DNA of 64,000 nucleotides, taken from JBOGVZ01 sp050692985. Lineage in GTDB: Bacteria > Actinomycetota > UBA4738 > CALAEC01. Below the pieces are notes generated by a model. The model worked only from the letters and a program-made list of their open reading frames with translations. It did not search any database and was not told the origin of the DNA. Position 1 is the first letter of the stretch. Each line of letters begins with the position of its first letter. Positions 44,978 through 53,165 of this stretch are shown here, piece by piece. The DNA is taken from positions 1 through 64,000 of the forward strand of contig JBOGVZ010000066.1 in the NCBI GenBank assembly GCA_050692985.1, in the 5' to 3' direction. A program made the position numbers and the translations under genes.

Positions 44978-46327
44978 TCAGCGCCTCCGGAACAGTGGCA
45001 AGCAGAACTCGTTCGTGCAGTGGGCCACGCTGAGCCCGTCGAGGACACCGCCCCCCTCTTCCTGGAGGCCGCCTCGGAAGGCGATGATCGGGAGTCCGTC
45101 CGCCCCGAGGGTCACCGAGGGGGTTTCCCAGTTCGTCTCGGAGACGAGCGCGTAGGTGGCCGACGAGCACAGCACGTCGGTGCAGTGCGCCAGTCCCTGG
45201 GAGGTCGGGCCCGCCCGGAACTGCCCCACGAAGATGGGGAGGCCGTCCACCCCCACGGTCAGCGATTGCGGGATCGGGATCTGGGCGGATCCGGGAGGAC
45301 AGCACTCCTCGTCGGGGACGGCACCGGCGGTGGTGAACGTGGCAGACAGGCAAGCCACGTCGTCGCAGTGCGCGAAGGGACCGAACCGCCCGATCAGCGG
45401 CAGTCCGTCGGAGCCGATCACGATCGAGGTCACCGCGGCGAAGTCCTGGACGGGTGGGCCGAGGTCGGTGATGGCCGGGCCGTCGCAGAAGGACGGATCG
45501 TCGCCGTCGGCGGGGGCGCAGTAAGCCGCTCGGAGCTGGGCGTTCCCCGCCGGGCCGGCCAGGTAGGCGATGATCGGGATCCCGTCAGCCCCGGTAGCGA
45601 CGGTGGTGCCCCGCCCCGCGTCCCCGTTCGCATCCACCGTCACGATGGTCTCGTTGCCGCCCGCGCACGCCGGGTCGTCGCACAGCGCGGCCTTGAGGTC
45701 CCCGTTGGTGGCGTCGTAGTAGGAGATCACGGGGCCCGCGGGGACGGGAGTCGCACCGGGCGGTGCGTCTGGAGCCGTCCGGATCTCGGGTGCGATGGTC
45801 ACGGAGGGCGATCGGCCCACGTTCCCGGCCGTGTCGACCCTGGCGTGCGTGGCCGAGGTGCAGGCCACATCGTTGCAATGGATCGCCATGAGGTCGGCCG
45901 TGCTGCCCTTGTAGTAGGGGATCAGCGGAAGGCCATCCGCGCCGATGGCCACGCTCAGCGGGGGGTTCTGTTCGGCGGCCGGTCCGGTCTGCGTCTCTAC
46001 CGGTCCCTCGACGTCCTTGGCCAGCGTGGTGATGGTGGCCGACGTGCAGGCCGCGTCGTTGCAGTGGGCGGCCTTCAGGTCTCGACGGGGCCGGTCCGTC
46101 GGGCCCGCGAGGTAGACGATCAGCGGGAGCCCATCGGTCCCGATGGTGATCACGCTGCCCACCCCGGCGCCCACGCTGGTGTCCAGGGTGGCGATCGTGT
46201 TGTCGGCCGGCGCGCCCCGGTTCGGAATGCTCGCCAGCACGACGGTCCCGACCAATGCCACGCCGAGGGCCACGCCGAGGATCGTAGACAGACGCTTCGA
46301 GCGGTTTGCGGACATCCCCTTTCCCAT
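44978..46327 (-). CDS. Secreted seven-repeat Cys-containing protein (probable beta-propeller)
   Basis: 449 aa with a membrane anchor or signal segment at about residues 16-34. Seven imperfect repeats of 35-60 aa follow, each built around IGxDGLPLIxY then HCNDxACxSAT (some copies have CDDPAC or CTDVLC). Cys pairs within each unit could form disulfides outside the cell. Seven such units suit a seven-bladed propeller. ATG 46327 is used because the promoter (46356-46384) lies inside the longer possible reading frame. The function is unknown. Confidence 0.7.
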   Translation of the reverse strand: MGKGMSANRSKRLSTILGVALGVALVGTVVLASIPNRGAPADNTIATLDTSVGAGVGSVITIGTDGLPLIVYLAGPTDRPRRDLKAAHCNDAACTSATITTLAKDVEGPVETQTGPAAEQNPPLSVAIGADGLPLIPYYKGSTADLMAIHCNDVACTSATHARVDTAGNVGRSPSVTIAPEIRTAPDAPPGATPVPAGPVISYYDATNGDLKAALCDDPACAGGNETIVTVDANGDAGRGTTVATGADGIPIIAYLAGPAGNAQLRAAYCAPADGDDPSFCDGPAITDLGPPVQDFAAVTSIVIGSDGLPLIGRFGPFAHCDDVACLSATFTTAGAVPDEECCPPGSAQIPIPQSLTVGVDGLPIFVGQFRAGPTSQGLAHCTDVLCSSATYALVSETNWETPSVTLGADGLPIIAFRGGLQEEGGGVLDGLSVAHCTNEFCLPLFRRR

Positions 46328-46355
46328 GGGTGATGCCCCCTTCCGGCCGTAGAGC

Positions 46356-46384
46356 ATTGTCTTCCTCCGAACGGCCCGGGTCAA
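46356..46384 (-). promoter_or_regulatory. Promoter of the seven-repeat protein gene
   Basis: Minus-strand TTGACC (46384-46379), 17 nt, GACAAT (46361-46356). The -35 lies in a GTCAAC-N7-GTTGAC inverted repeat (46380-46398), a possible operator. Confidence 0.55.
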
Positions 46385-46402
46385 CCCGACGAGTTGACTC
46401 AC

Positions 46403-46750
46403 TAGAACTCTCCTCGGAATCCCATCGTTGCCTCACGTGAACAAGTCCCCGCAGGCCTGAGGCCGCTGGCGGGGGTGGCCCGGGGGGTGCGGTGGGACCT
46501 CCGATGGCCGACGGAGAGGGGTGACCAGGCACGTGGCCAGAGCTACGATAGGGCCGGCAAGGGGAGAAGGGGCGATGCTCGACGAGCTCTGTGCCCTGGG
46601 CCACCCTCCCTGTCGTTCGAGGACGCGGTCGCCATCGCCAACCAGGTGGCCTAGCCTGGGAAGCGCCTCGCCGAACGGATGTTTCCCTTCGCCCCCGGGG
46701 TCTGGTAGCATGCGCGGCGTTCGTTGCCCGCTTCTTTCTCCAGAGTGCTC
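46403..46750 (+). other. Intergenic region before ftsE
   Basis: No supported gene. A TAGCAT box (46706-46711) lies 39 nt before ftsE and may be its -10. Near 46575 an ATG after GGGGAGAAGGGG begins MLDELCALGHP; in the next frame SLSFEDAVAIANQVA runs to a stop, so a tiny frameshifted peptide gene is conceivable but unsupported. Confidence 0.4.
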
Positions 46751-47437
46751 ATGATCAAGACCGAACACGTCACCAAGATCTACAAGGACTCCGTCGTCGC
46801 CCTCGAGGACGTCTCGATCGAGGTCGAGAAGGGGGAGTTCGTGTTCGTGGTGGGCCCGTCCGGCTCGGGCAAGTCCACGTTCATCCGGCTACTCCTGAAG
46901 GAGGAAGAGCCCAGCCGCGGCAACATCTTCGTCGCCGGCAAGAACATCGCCAACCTCTCGCCGTGGAAGGTGCCGTACCTGCGCCGGAACATCGGGACCG
47001 TGTTCCAGGACTTCAAGCTGCTGCCCGACAAGACCGTGTTCGAGAACGTGGCGTTCGCCCTGGAGGTGATCGGCAAGGGCCGGCACGTGGTGGACCGGCG
47101 GGTGCCGGAGATCCTGGAGCTGGTGGGGCTGGGCGACAAGCTCAACAACTATCCCGAGGAGCTGTCCGGGGGCGAGCAGCAGCGGGTGTCGATCGCCCGG
47201 GCGTTCGTCAACCGGCCCCTGATCCTGCTGGCCGACGAGCCCACCGGCAACCTCGACCCCTCCACGTCCGTGGACATCATGAAGCTGCTGGACCGGATCA
47301 ACCGCACCGGGACCACGGTCATCATGGCCACCCACGACAACGCCATCGTGGACGCCATGAGGCGGCGGGTCGTGGAGCTGGAGAAGGGGCAGGTCATCAG
47401 GGACCAGGCACGAGGGGTGTACGGCTATGGGGCGTAG
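46751..47437 (+). CDS. ftsE: Cell division ATP-binding protein FtsE
   Basis: 228-aa ABC ATPase that with FtsX regulates septal peptidoglycan hydrolysis. Walker A GPSGSGKST (about residues 36-44), signature LSGGEQQRV (about 137), Walker B LILLADEPTGNLDP and the switch His in MATHDN are intact. ATG 46751 is the usual FtsE start (MIKTEHVTKIY). The 3' end overlaps ftsX by 11 nt. Confidence 0.95.
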   Translation: MIKTEHVTKIYKDSVVALEDVSIEVEKGEFVFVVGPSGSGKSTFIRLLLKEEEPSRGNIFVAGKNIANLSPWKVPYLRRNIGTVFQDFKLLPDKTVFENVAFALEVIGKGRHVVDRRVPEILELVGLGDKLNNYPEELSGGEQQRVSIARAFVNRPLILLADEPTGNLDPSTSVDIMKLLDRINRTGTTVIMATHDNAIVDAMRRRVVELEKGQVIRDQARGVYGYGA

Positions 47438-48308
47438 GTTCGGCTACTTCTTCCGGGAGACCGGGGCGGCCCTCCGGCGCAACGCGCTGGTCACGTTCGC
47501 GGCCATCTCTACGGTGTTCATCTCGCTGTTCCTCCTGGGGGGCTCGCTCCTGGTGGAGCGGCAGGTCCGGCTGATGACCGGGGAGTGGGCCTCCAAGGTC
47601 GAGGTCTCGGTGTTCCTCCGCGACGACGCCTCGGAGGCGGAGATCCAGGCCCTGGGCGAGAAGGTCAACGCCATCCCCGAGGTCGAGCGGTCGTTCTTCG
47701 AGACCAGGGAAGAGGCCTGGGAGAACTTCCAGGAGCTGTTCCGCGACTCTCCGGCCCTGATCCAGAACGTGGACCCCGAGGCCCTGCCGCAGTCGTACCG
47801 CATCAAGCTGACCGACCCTGCCAAGTTCGAGGTGATCCGGGCCCGGCTGGCCGGCGAACCGGCCATCAACGAGGTCCGTGACGAGCAGGCCGTGCTCAAG
47901 AAGCTCCTGGCGGTCACCGGGGTCCTCCGGACCGGGGTGCTGGCGGTGGCGGTGATCATGCTGCTGTCGGCGGCCGGGCTGATCGGGAACACGGTGCGGA
48001 TGGCCGTGTTCGCCCGCCGGAAGGAGATCGCCATCATGAAGCTGGTGGGGGCCACGAACTGGTTCATCCGGGTCCCGTTCCTGATCGAGGGGATGGTCGA
48101 GGGTCTCATCGGAGGGGTGGTGGCCGTCCTGGCCATCTTCTCGATGAAGTTCCTGTTCATCGACCCCCTGCGGGGCCAGGTGGGGTTCGTCCACGCATGG
48201 ATCGACACGCCCGAGATCCTGTTCACCGTGCCCATCCTCCTGGGGGCCGGCGTGCTGATCGCCGCCGTGGCCAGCCTGCTGGCCATGCGCCGGTTCCTCG
48301 AGGTCTGA
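47427..48308 (+). CDS. ftsX: Cell division protein FtsX
   Basis: Membrane partner of FtsE: 293 aa, four transmembrane helices (first at about 20-40, the others from about 165 on) with one large outside domain (about 45-160) that contacts a peptidoglycan hydrolase. Family motifs EVSVFLRDDAS and RRKEIAIMKLVGATNWFIR are present. The M23 peptidase gene next door is the likely hydrolase or activator. Confidence 0.93.
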   Translation: MGRRFGYFFRETGAALRRNALVTFAAISTVFISLFLLGGSLLVERQVRLMTGEWASKVEVSVFLRDDASEAEIQALGEKVNAIPEVERSFFETREEAWENFQELFRDSPALIQNVDPEALPQSYRIKLTDPAKFEVIRARLAGEPAINEVRDEQAVLKKLLAVTGVLRTGVLAVAVIMLLSAAGLIGNTVRMAVFARRKEIAIMKLVGATNWFIRVPFLIEGMVEGLIGGVVAVLAIFSMKFLFIDPLRGQVGFVHAWIDTPEILFTVPILLGAGVLIAAVASLLAMRRFLEV

Positions 48309-48329
48309 GCCGCCCGAGCCCCACGGTCG

Positions 48330-48358
48330 TTGAACGCCGCGGCCGGGGCGTCTACCAT
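48330..48358 (+). promoter_or_regulatory. Promoter of the M23 peptidase gene
   Basis: TTGAAC (48330-48335), 17 nt, TACCAT (48353-48358); predicted start near 48365 leaves a leader of about 40 nt. It allows expression independent of ftsEX. Confidence 0.55.
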
Positions 48359-48406
48359 GGCCTTCCCCCGCGGACCCGTCCCCCCACGGACCTGAGAGGC
48401 AGCCAC

Positions 48407-49612
48407 GTGCCCAGGGTGAGACGAGCCACCATCGCCATCATCGTCCTGGCCCTCGTGGCCCCGGCCGCGGCGCCGGTGGCCGCGCACGACCCCCAGAACC
48501 GCCTCGAGGAGATCCAGGCCGAGATCGAGCAGAAGAAGAAGCGGATCGCCGCCGCGGATCGGGAGCAGGCGGGCCTCCTCGAGGAGCTGGAAGCGGCCGA
48601 CGAGAAGCACGACGTCCTCACGGTCCAGGTCCACAGCCTCACCGCCAGGCTCGAGGCGGCCCGGGCCCGGCTGGCGACTGTCCAGGCCAGCCTGGATGCC
48701 GCCCGGCTGAGCCTGGTCGAGTGGACCCGCAAGCTCGACCGGAGCCGGCGGGACCTCCGCGACCAGCAGTCCACGTTCGACCAGCGGGTGGCCACCACGT
48801 ACAAGCTCGGGCCCGGCGCGTACCTGGACGTGCTGCTCGGCTCGGATGACTTCCGGGCGCTGGTGGACCGGTCGGCCTACCTCGAGCGCGTGTTGACGGT
48901 GGACTCGGACATGGTGCAGGGGCTGGAGACGGCCAAGGCCCTGGTGTCCGACCGGCAGGCCACCGTCGAGGAGCTGGAGCGGCAGCTCAGCCGGAAGTGG
49001 GACAAGGTCAACGCCGAGGTCGAGCGGATCTCGGAGCTCCGAGCCCGGGAGCAGGCCCTCCAGCGGCAGGTCGAGCAGGAGATCGCCACCCGCGAGGGGC
49101 TCGTCGACGACATCGAGCAGACCAAGGCCGAGTACGAGGCGGCGGTGGCGGAGCTCCAGGCGGAGTCCGACCGCATCCGCAGCGTCCTCCAGTCCGGCGG
49201 GTCCTCGGGCTCGGGCAAGGCCCCCGGCGGCCAGCTGTTCTGGCCCACCAGCGGGTCGATCGGCTCGGGGTTCGGGTGGCGGACCCACCCCATCTTCGGG
49301 ACCCAGCGCTTCCACGCCGGGGTCGACATCGGTGGGGCGTGCGGGCAGCCCATCTGGGCGGCCGAGAAGGGGACCGTGGTCTCGGCCGGCTACAACGGCG
49401 GCTACGGCAACGCCACCGTGATCGACCACGGGGGCGGGCTGGCCACCCTGTACGCGCACCAGTCGAGCTTCGCGGTCTCGTCCGGGCAGAGCGTCAAGCG
49501 GGGCCAGACCATCGGCTCCGTGGGCACCACCGGGTGGTCCACGGGCTGCCACCTCCATTTCGAGGTCCGGGTCAACGGGACCCCGGTGGACCCCGTCCCG
49601 TACCTCACCTGA
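48407..49612 (+). CDS. Secreted coiled-coil M23 peptidase (EnvC/NlpD-like)
   Basis: 401 aa: signal peptide (about 1-26), long coiled coil (about 30-265, rich in Glu/Arg/Leu heptads), then an M23 LytM domain starting at GSGFGWRTHPIFGTQRFHAG. The metal ligands are visible (H in QRFHAGVDIGG, HLHFEV near the end), so it may be an active endopeptidase, unlike degenerate EnvC. Directly downstream of ftsEX, it is the obvious candidate to be controlled by that complex at the septum. Confidence 0.9.
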   Translation: MPRVRRATIAIIVLALVAPAAAPVAAHDPQNRLEEIQAEIEQKKKRIAAADREQAGLLEELEAADEKHDVLTVQVHSLTARLEAARARLATVQASLDAARLSLVEWTRKLDRSRRDLRDQQSTFDQRVATTYKLGPGAYLDVLLGSDDFRALVDRSAYLERVLTVDSDMVQGLETAKALVSDRQATVEELERQLSRKWDKVNAEVERISELRAREQALQRQVEQEIATREGLVDDIEQTKAEYEAAVAELQAESDRIRSVLQSGGSSGSGKAPGGQLFWPTSGSIGSGFGWRTHPIFGTQRFHAGVDIGGACGQPIWAAEKGTVVSAGYNGGYGNATVIDHGGGLATLYAHQSSFAVSSGQSVKRGQTIGSVGTTGWSTGCHLHFEVRVNGTPVDPVPYLT

Positions 49613-49616
49613 GCGA

Positions 49617-49622
49617 TACCCT
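49617..49622 (+). promoter_or_regulatory. -10 box for a leaderless S41 protease mRNA
   Basis: TACCCT lies 6 nt before GTG 49629. No -35 match. Confidence 0.35.
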
Positions 49623-49628
49623 GGACGC

Positions 49629-50762
49629 GTGAGCCGTTTCCGCGTCGTCGTCGCGTCCGTGGCCATCGCCGCCGTCCTGGCGGCGGGCTCGTTCGCCGCG
49701 GGCACCCGCCTGAGTGCGGGGGATGCCCCCAGCGGGTTCGAGCGCGTCGTCGAGGCCGCGGAACGGCTTCGGCGCGACTCGGCCCGCCCGGTCTCGGACG
49801 AGGAGCTCGTCCGTGCCGCCATCGAGGGGATGCTGGGGGCGCTGAACGACCCGTACGCGGCGCTGCTGGACCCGGATCAGGCCCGCGAGGTCGACGACCT
49901 GCTGACGGGCTCGTTCGTGGGCATCGGGGTGTGGCTGGAGTCCTCGGCCCAGGGGCTGCGGGTGACGAGCATCGTCGAGGGCTCCCCGGCGGAGGCCGCC
50001 GGTCTGAAGGCGGGAGACATCATCGCCGAGGCGGACGGCCATCCGATGGGTGGGGTCGGGGTGGACGAGGCGGCCCGGGTCCTTCGCGGTCCGGAGGGGA
50101 CCACGGTCACGCTGGTGGTGGTCTCGGGGAAGGAGGAGCGGGAGGTCGAGGTCACGCGGGCCCGGGTGTCCCTGGCCGACGTGGACGCCCGCATGGTGCG
50201 TGGCCGGGTGGCCTACGCGCATCCGCTCCAGTTCGGACGGGGGATGGCCGGCAGGCTGCGGGCCGAGCTGGCCCAGCTGCTCGAGGCCGGCGCCGGTGCG
50301 ATCGTCCTCGACCTGCGGGGGAACCGGGGCGGCCTGGCCGACGAGGCCATCCGAGTGGCCAGCCTGTTCCTCGACCACGGTCCCGTGGCCCTGATCCGGG
50401 AGCCCGACGAGGCGGAGCGGCGGATCGAGACGAGCGGGACGCCCCTGGCCACCGACGTGCCCATGGCGCTCCTGGTGGACGGGGCCACGGCCAGCGCGTC
50501 CGAGCTCGTCGTGGGGGCCCTGGCCGACCACGACCGGGCGAGCGTGGTGGGCAGCCCGACCTTCGGGAAGGGCTCGGTGCTCACGGTCGGCCACCTGGCG
50601 GGATCGGAGGAGTCCATCCAGTTCACCACGGCCTACTTCCTCACCCCGGACGGCCACCGCATCGAGGGCCGGGGGATCCGGCCCGACGTCGAGGTCCTCC
50701 CCGGTGGCTCGGAGGATGCCGCGCTGGAGCGGGCGGTGAGGATCGTCCTTCGGGGTGACTAG
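49629..50762 (+). CDS. C-terminal processing peptidase, S41 family
   Basis: 377 aa with an N-terminal membrane anchor, a PDZ domain (about 95-175: GVWLESSAQGLRVTSIVEGS, AGLKAGDII) and the S41 catalytic region. LDLRGNRGGLADEAIRVA is the oxyanion/substrate block and the nucleophile is Ser in GATASASELV, with the Lys about 25 residues on in FGKGSV. Such CtpA-like proteases trim exported proteins and peptidoglycan hydrolase regulators, fitting the ftsEX-M23 neighbours. Confidence 0.9.
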   Translation: MSRFRVVVASVAIAAVLAAGSFAAGTRLSAGDAPSGFERVVEAAERLRRDSARPVSDEELVRAAIEGMLGALNDPYAALLDPDQAREVDDLLTGSFVGIGVWLESSAQGLRVTSIVEGSPAEAAGLKAGDIIAEADGHPMGGVGVDEAARVLRGPEGTTVTLVVVSGKEEREVEVTRARVSLADVDARMVRGRVAYAHPLQFGRGMAGRLRAELAQLLEAGAGAIVLDLRGNRGGLADEAIRVASLFLDHGPVALIREPDEAERRIETSGTPLATDVPMALLVDGATASASELVVGALADHDRASVVGSPTFGKGSVLTVGHLAGSEESIQFTTAYFLTPDGHRIEGRGIRPDVEVLPGGSEDAALERAVRIVLRGD

Positions 50763-50765
50763 GGG

Positions 50766-51233
50766 GTGGCCGCGGGGGAGCGCGCCGTGGCCACGAACCG
50801 CCGGGCCCGCCACGACTACCACATCGAGGAGAGCTTCGAGGCGGGCATCGTGCTGACGGGCTCGGAGGTGAAGTCGCTCCGAGGTGGGCGGGCCTCGATC
50901 GCCGAGGCCTTCGCCCGGGTGACGGATGGCGAGGTGTGGCTGGAGAACATGCACATCCCCCCGTACCTCCAGGGCCAGACCCGCGACTACGATCCTCGTC
51001 GCCCCCGGAAGCTCCTGCTCCACCGCAGGGAGATCGAGCGGCTCATCGGCAAGACCCGGGAACGGGGGCTCACGCTGGTGCCGCTCCGCCTGTACTTCAC
51101 CCGCGGCCTGGCCAAGGTGCAGCTCGGGTTGGGGCGGGGGAAGCGCGAGTTCGAGAAGCGCCAGGCCAAACTGGAGCAGGTCCACCGGCGCGAGGCCGAG
51201 CGCTCCTTCGCCCACCGCCAGCGCGGCGGCTGA
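50766..51233 (+). CDS. smpB: SsrA-binding protein SmpB
   Basis: Binds tmRNA and delivers it to stalled ribosomes. NRRARHDYHIEESFEAGIVL, GSEVKSLRGGRASIAEAF and the C-terminal GLGRGKREFEKRQAKLEQV are diagnostic. 155 aa is standard. GTG start just after the S41 protease stop. Its RNA partner lies 0.9 kb downstream. Confidence 0.96.
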   Translation: MAAGERAVATNRRARHDYHIEESFEAGIVLTGSEVKSLRGGRASIAEAFARVTDGEVWLENMHIPPYLQGQTRDYDPRRPRKLLLHRREIERLIGKTRERGLTLVPLRLYFTRGLAKVQLGLGRGKREFEKRQAKLEQVHRREAERSFAHRQRGG

Positions 51234-51246
51234 GCCGGGCGCTCGG

Positions 51247-51252
51247 TACGCT
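51247..51252 (+). promoter_or_regulatory. -10 box for a leaderless thioesterase mRNA
   Basis: TACGCT lies 7 nt before ATG 51260 without a Shine-Dalgarno. Confidence 0.35.
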
Positions 51253-51259
51253 TCGCCCC

Positions 51260-52043
51260 ATGGCCCAGGCGTTCTACCTCGCGGACGGCGGTGGTTTCGT
51301 CCCCACCGAGCTGACCCGGGGCCCGTGGAGCGCCGACGCGCAGCACGCCGGCCCGCCGGCCGCCCTCCTGGGGCGGGCCATCGAGGGGCTGGAGCCGGTG
51401 GGGGAGATGGCCGTGGCCCGGTTCACCATCGAGGTTTTCCGGCCGGTACCCCTGCGACCGCTCCGGGTCGAGTCCCGGGTGGTCCGGCCGGGGCGCCGGG
51501 TGCAGTTCGCGAAGGCGGTCCTGGTGGACGACCAGGGCGATATCGCCCGTGCGTCGGCCTGGCGGATCCGCCCGGCCGGGAAGGTGCTGGCGGAGGTCGA
51601 CTTGGAGCCCCCGCCGTTCCCCCGGCCCGATGACACGCCCCCCACGCCGCCGTGGAACCCACCGTGGGAGCCGAACTACTTCACCGCCATGGAAATGGCG
51701 GACGGCCGCCGGCTCCTGGCTGGATCCGGGCCCCGCGGCCGTGTGGATGCGCCAGCGACACCCCGTCGTCGCGGAGGAGCCGATCTCGCCGCTCGACCGG
51801 GTGCTGACCGTGGCGGACTCGGGCAACGGCATCAGCTGGGTGGTCGACCCGTCGACCCACCTGTTCGTCAATACGGATCTCACCGTGCACCTGGCCCGTC
51901 TGCCGGTCGGGGAATGGGTCTGCCTCGACGCCCGGACCCGGGTAGGCCCGTCGGGGATCGGTGTGGCCGAGAGCGTCCTGTGGGACGACCGGGGGCGCTT
52001 CGGCAGGGCCGCCCAGAGCCTCCTGGTGGCGCCGAGGTCGTAG
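51260..52043 (+). pseudogene. TesB-type acyl-CoA thioesterase family protein, frameshifted
   Basis: The first reading frame encodes the N-terminal hotdog fold (LTRGPWSADAQHAGPPAALL, RFTIEVFRPVPLRPL) up to NYFTAMEM. The +1 frame then continues WRTAAGSWLDPGPAAVWMRQ, DSGNGISWVVD and the C-terminal VCLDARTRVGPSGIG-type block. Removing one A from GGAAATGG (51693-51695) joins both into a 260-aa double-hotdog protein. All family blocks are present, so this is either an assembly error or a very recent mutation. The likely function is hydrolysis of acyl-CoA. Confidence 0.75.
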
Positions 52044-52078
52044 GTGTGGAACCGGACGGCAGCCCGCCTGCGGTTCCG

Positions 52079-52084
52079 TATACT
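52079..52084 (+). promoter_or_regulatory. -10 box before tmRNA
   Basis: TATACT 17 nt before the mature 5' end; transcription would start within the short leader removed by RNase P. No convincing -35. Confidence 0.4.
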
Positions 52085-52100
52085 GGAGACGAACTGAATA

Positions 52101-52448
52101 GGGGCTGACTTGGCTTCGACTCGGGTGGTTGCCACCCGGGGGAAGCGGGCCGAGGTCCCCGGAGTCCTCGTTAAAGAGCCGGGATCAACACAAGCGCCGA
52201 CGATTACGCGCTCGCTGCCTAGTCACTAGGTAGCCGTCCGCCGAGGTTCGCCTGTGGCCTCGGGTCGGGCGTCACTAGCAGGCTCACCAGGCCCGGTGCG
52301 CCTCGGGCCCCGCCTGGGACATCGAACCGAGGCTGGTCCGGCGGTCCTCCGCCTGTGGGAAGCCGCCGGACGAGATCTGCCACAGGCTGCGCCCGGAGAA
52401 GACCCGGATGGTCACCCGAGGACGCGGGTTCGATCCCCGCCAGCTCCA
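52101..52448 (+). ncRNA. ssrA: Transfer-messenger RNA
   Basis: 5' end GGGGCTGACTTGGCTTCGAC and 3' end with T-arm GGGTTCGATCCC and acceptor strand CAGCTCC (52441-52447), which pairs with GGGGCTG (one G-U). CCA is not encoded. The tag reading frame begins at GCC 52178 and encodes AGINTSADDYALAA before TAG 52220-52222; the terminal ALAA is the ClpXP degradation signal. Length about 348 nt. Rescues stalled ribosomes with SmpB. Confidence 0.95.
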
Positions 52449-52459
52449 CTTCACGCCAG

Positions 52460-52492
52460 CGGGCCGGCAGGCGATCCATACCTGCCGGCCCG
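52460..52492 (+). terminator. Terminator after tmRNA
   Basis: CGGGCCGGCAGG and CCTGCCGGCCCG form a perfect 12-bp stem with a 9-nt loop, followed by TTCCGTTCCT. It stands 11 nt from the end of the tmRNA. Confidence 0.8.
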
Positions 52493-52503
52493 TTCCGTTC
52501 CTC

Positions 52504-52944
52504 TCAGGTCTCGCAGCGTTCGACCGATTCTCCGCCGGAGCAGGTGTCGTGACCGGCTCCACCGTCGAGGTCGTCCACGCCCTTCCCTCCCCGGAGGATG
52601 TCGTTTCCCTTGTTGCCGTCCAGCTCGTCGTTCCCGCGTCCCCCGGCGACCCGGTCCTTCCCGGCGTCGCCGCTGAGGTCGTCGGCGCCGGGGCCGCCGC
52701 AGATGCGGTCCTTCCCGCCGTGGCCGTCGACCTCGTCGTTGCCGCCCTTGGCCACGATGACATCGGCCCCGGGGGACCCATCGATCTCGTCACTCCCCGC
52801 GGTGCCCACGATGGTCGCTGGCTTCCCGAAGCACGTTGGTCCTCCCGCGCCGGCGGGTGTGCCCACCAGCGCCAGGCCGATCACGGCCGCCAGGGCGAGG
52901 ACCGGGATCGCGGGGCCGCGGCTCATACGGATGCTCCTGGACAT
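52504..52944 (-). CDS. Secreted RTX-like calcium-binding repeat protein
   Basis: 146 aa with a signal peptide (hydrophobic core IPVLALAAVIGLALVG, cleavage near AGAGG). The mature part is a series of nonapeptide-like GGxGxDxxxG units (GGNDEVDGHGGKD, GGRGNDELDGNKGND, GGKGVDDLDGGAGHD), which form a calcium-dependent beta-roll. Cys residues near both ends may cross-link it. No enzymatic domain is attached, so it may be a small surface or scaffold protein. The RBS is AAGGAGGGATC. Confidence 0.82.
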   Translation of the reverse strand: MSRSIRMSRGPAIPVLALAAVIGLALVGTPAGAGGPTCFGKPATIVGTAGSDEIDGSPGADVIVAKGGNDEVDGHGGKDRICGGPGADDLSGDAGKDRVAGGRGNDELDGNKGNDILRGGKGVDDLDGGAGHDTCSGGESVERCET

Positions 52945-53165
52945 GATCCCTCCTTGGTCTTTCGGTCAGCCTCCCTCGTCGACGTGAGCGAGGCCTGAAC
53001 CGAGGCTGAGGGTTCCCTCAGCTTCCCGCGCGTGCCGGCGATGCGGACCGTGATCGTCGTCCGACGCCCGCGTGGCGGAGCGGTGAACCACACATGATCC
53101 GGTGGGCAGCGTCCGCCGTCGCCTTGGCTCCGAAAATGTCAGAGGCAGGTCCTAGAGTTCCACGC
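52945..53165. other. Divergent intergenic region between RTX-like and DUF222 genes
   Basis: Contains a 7-bp inverted repeat GCTGAGG-GTTC-CCTCAGC (53005-53022) and, near the right end, TAGAGT (53153-53158) 7 nt before the DUF222 start, a leaderless-type -10. No coding signal was seen. Confidence 0.45.

Noticed and set aside
46328..46402. Longer start (to 46402) for the seven-repeat protein
   Set aside because: The extension covers the promoter TTGACC-N17-GACAAT, so it would not be on the transcript.
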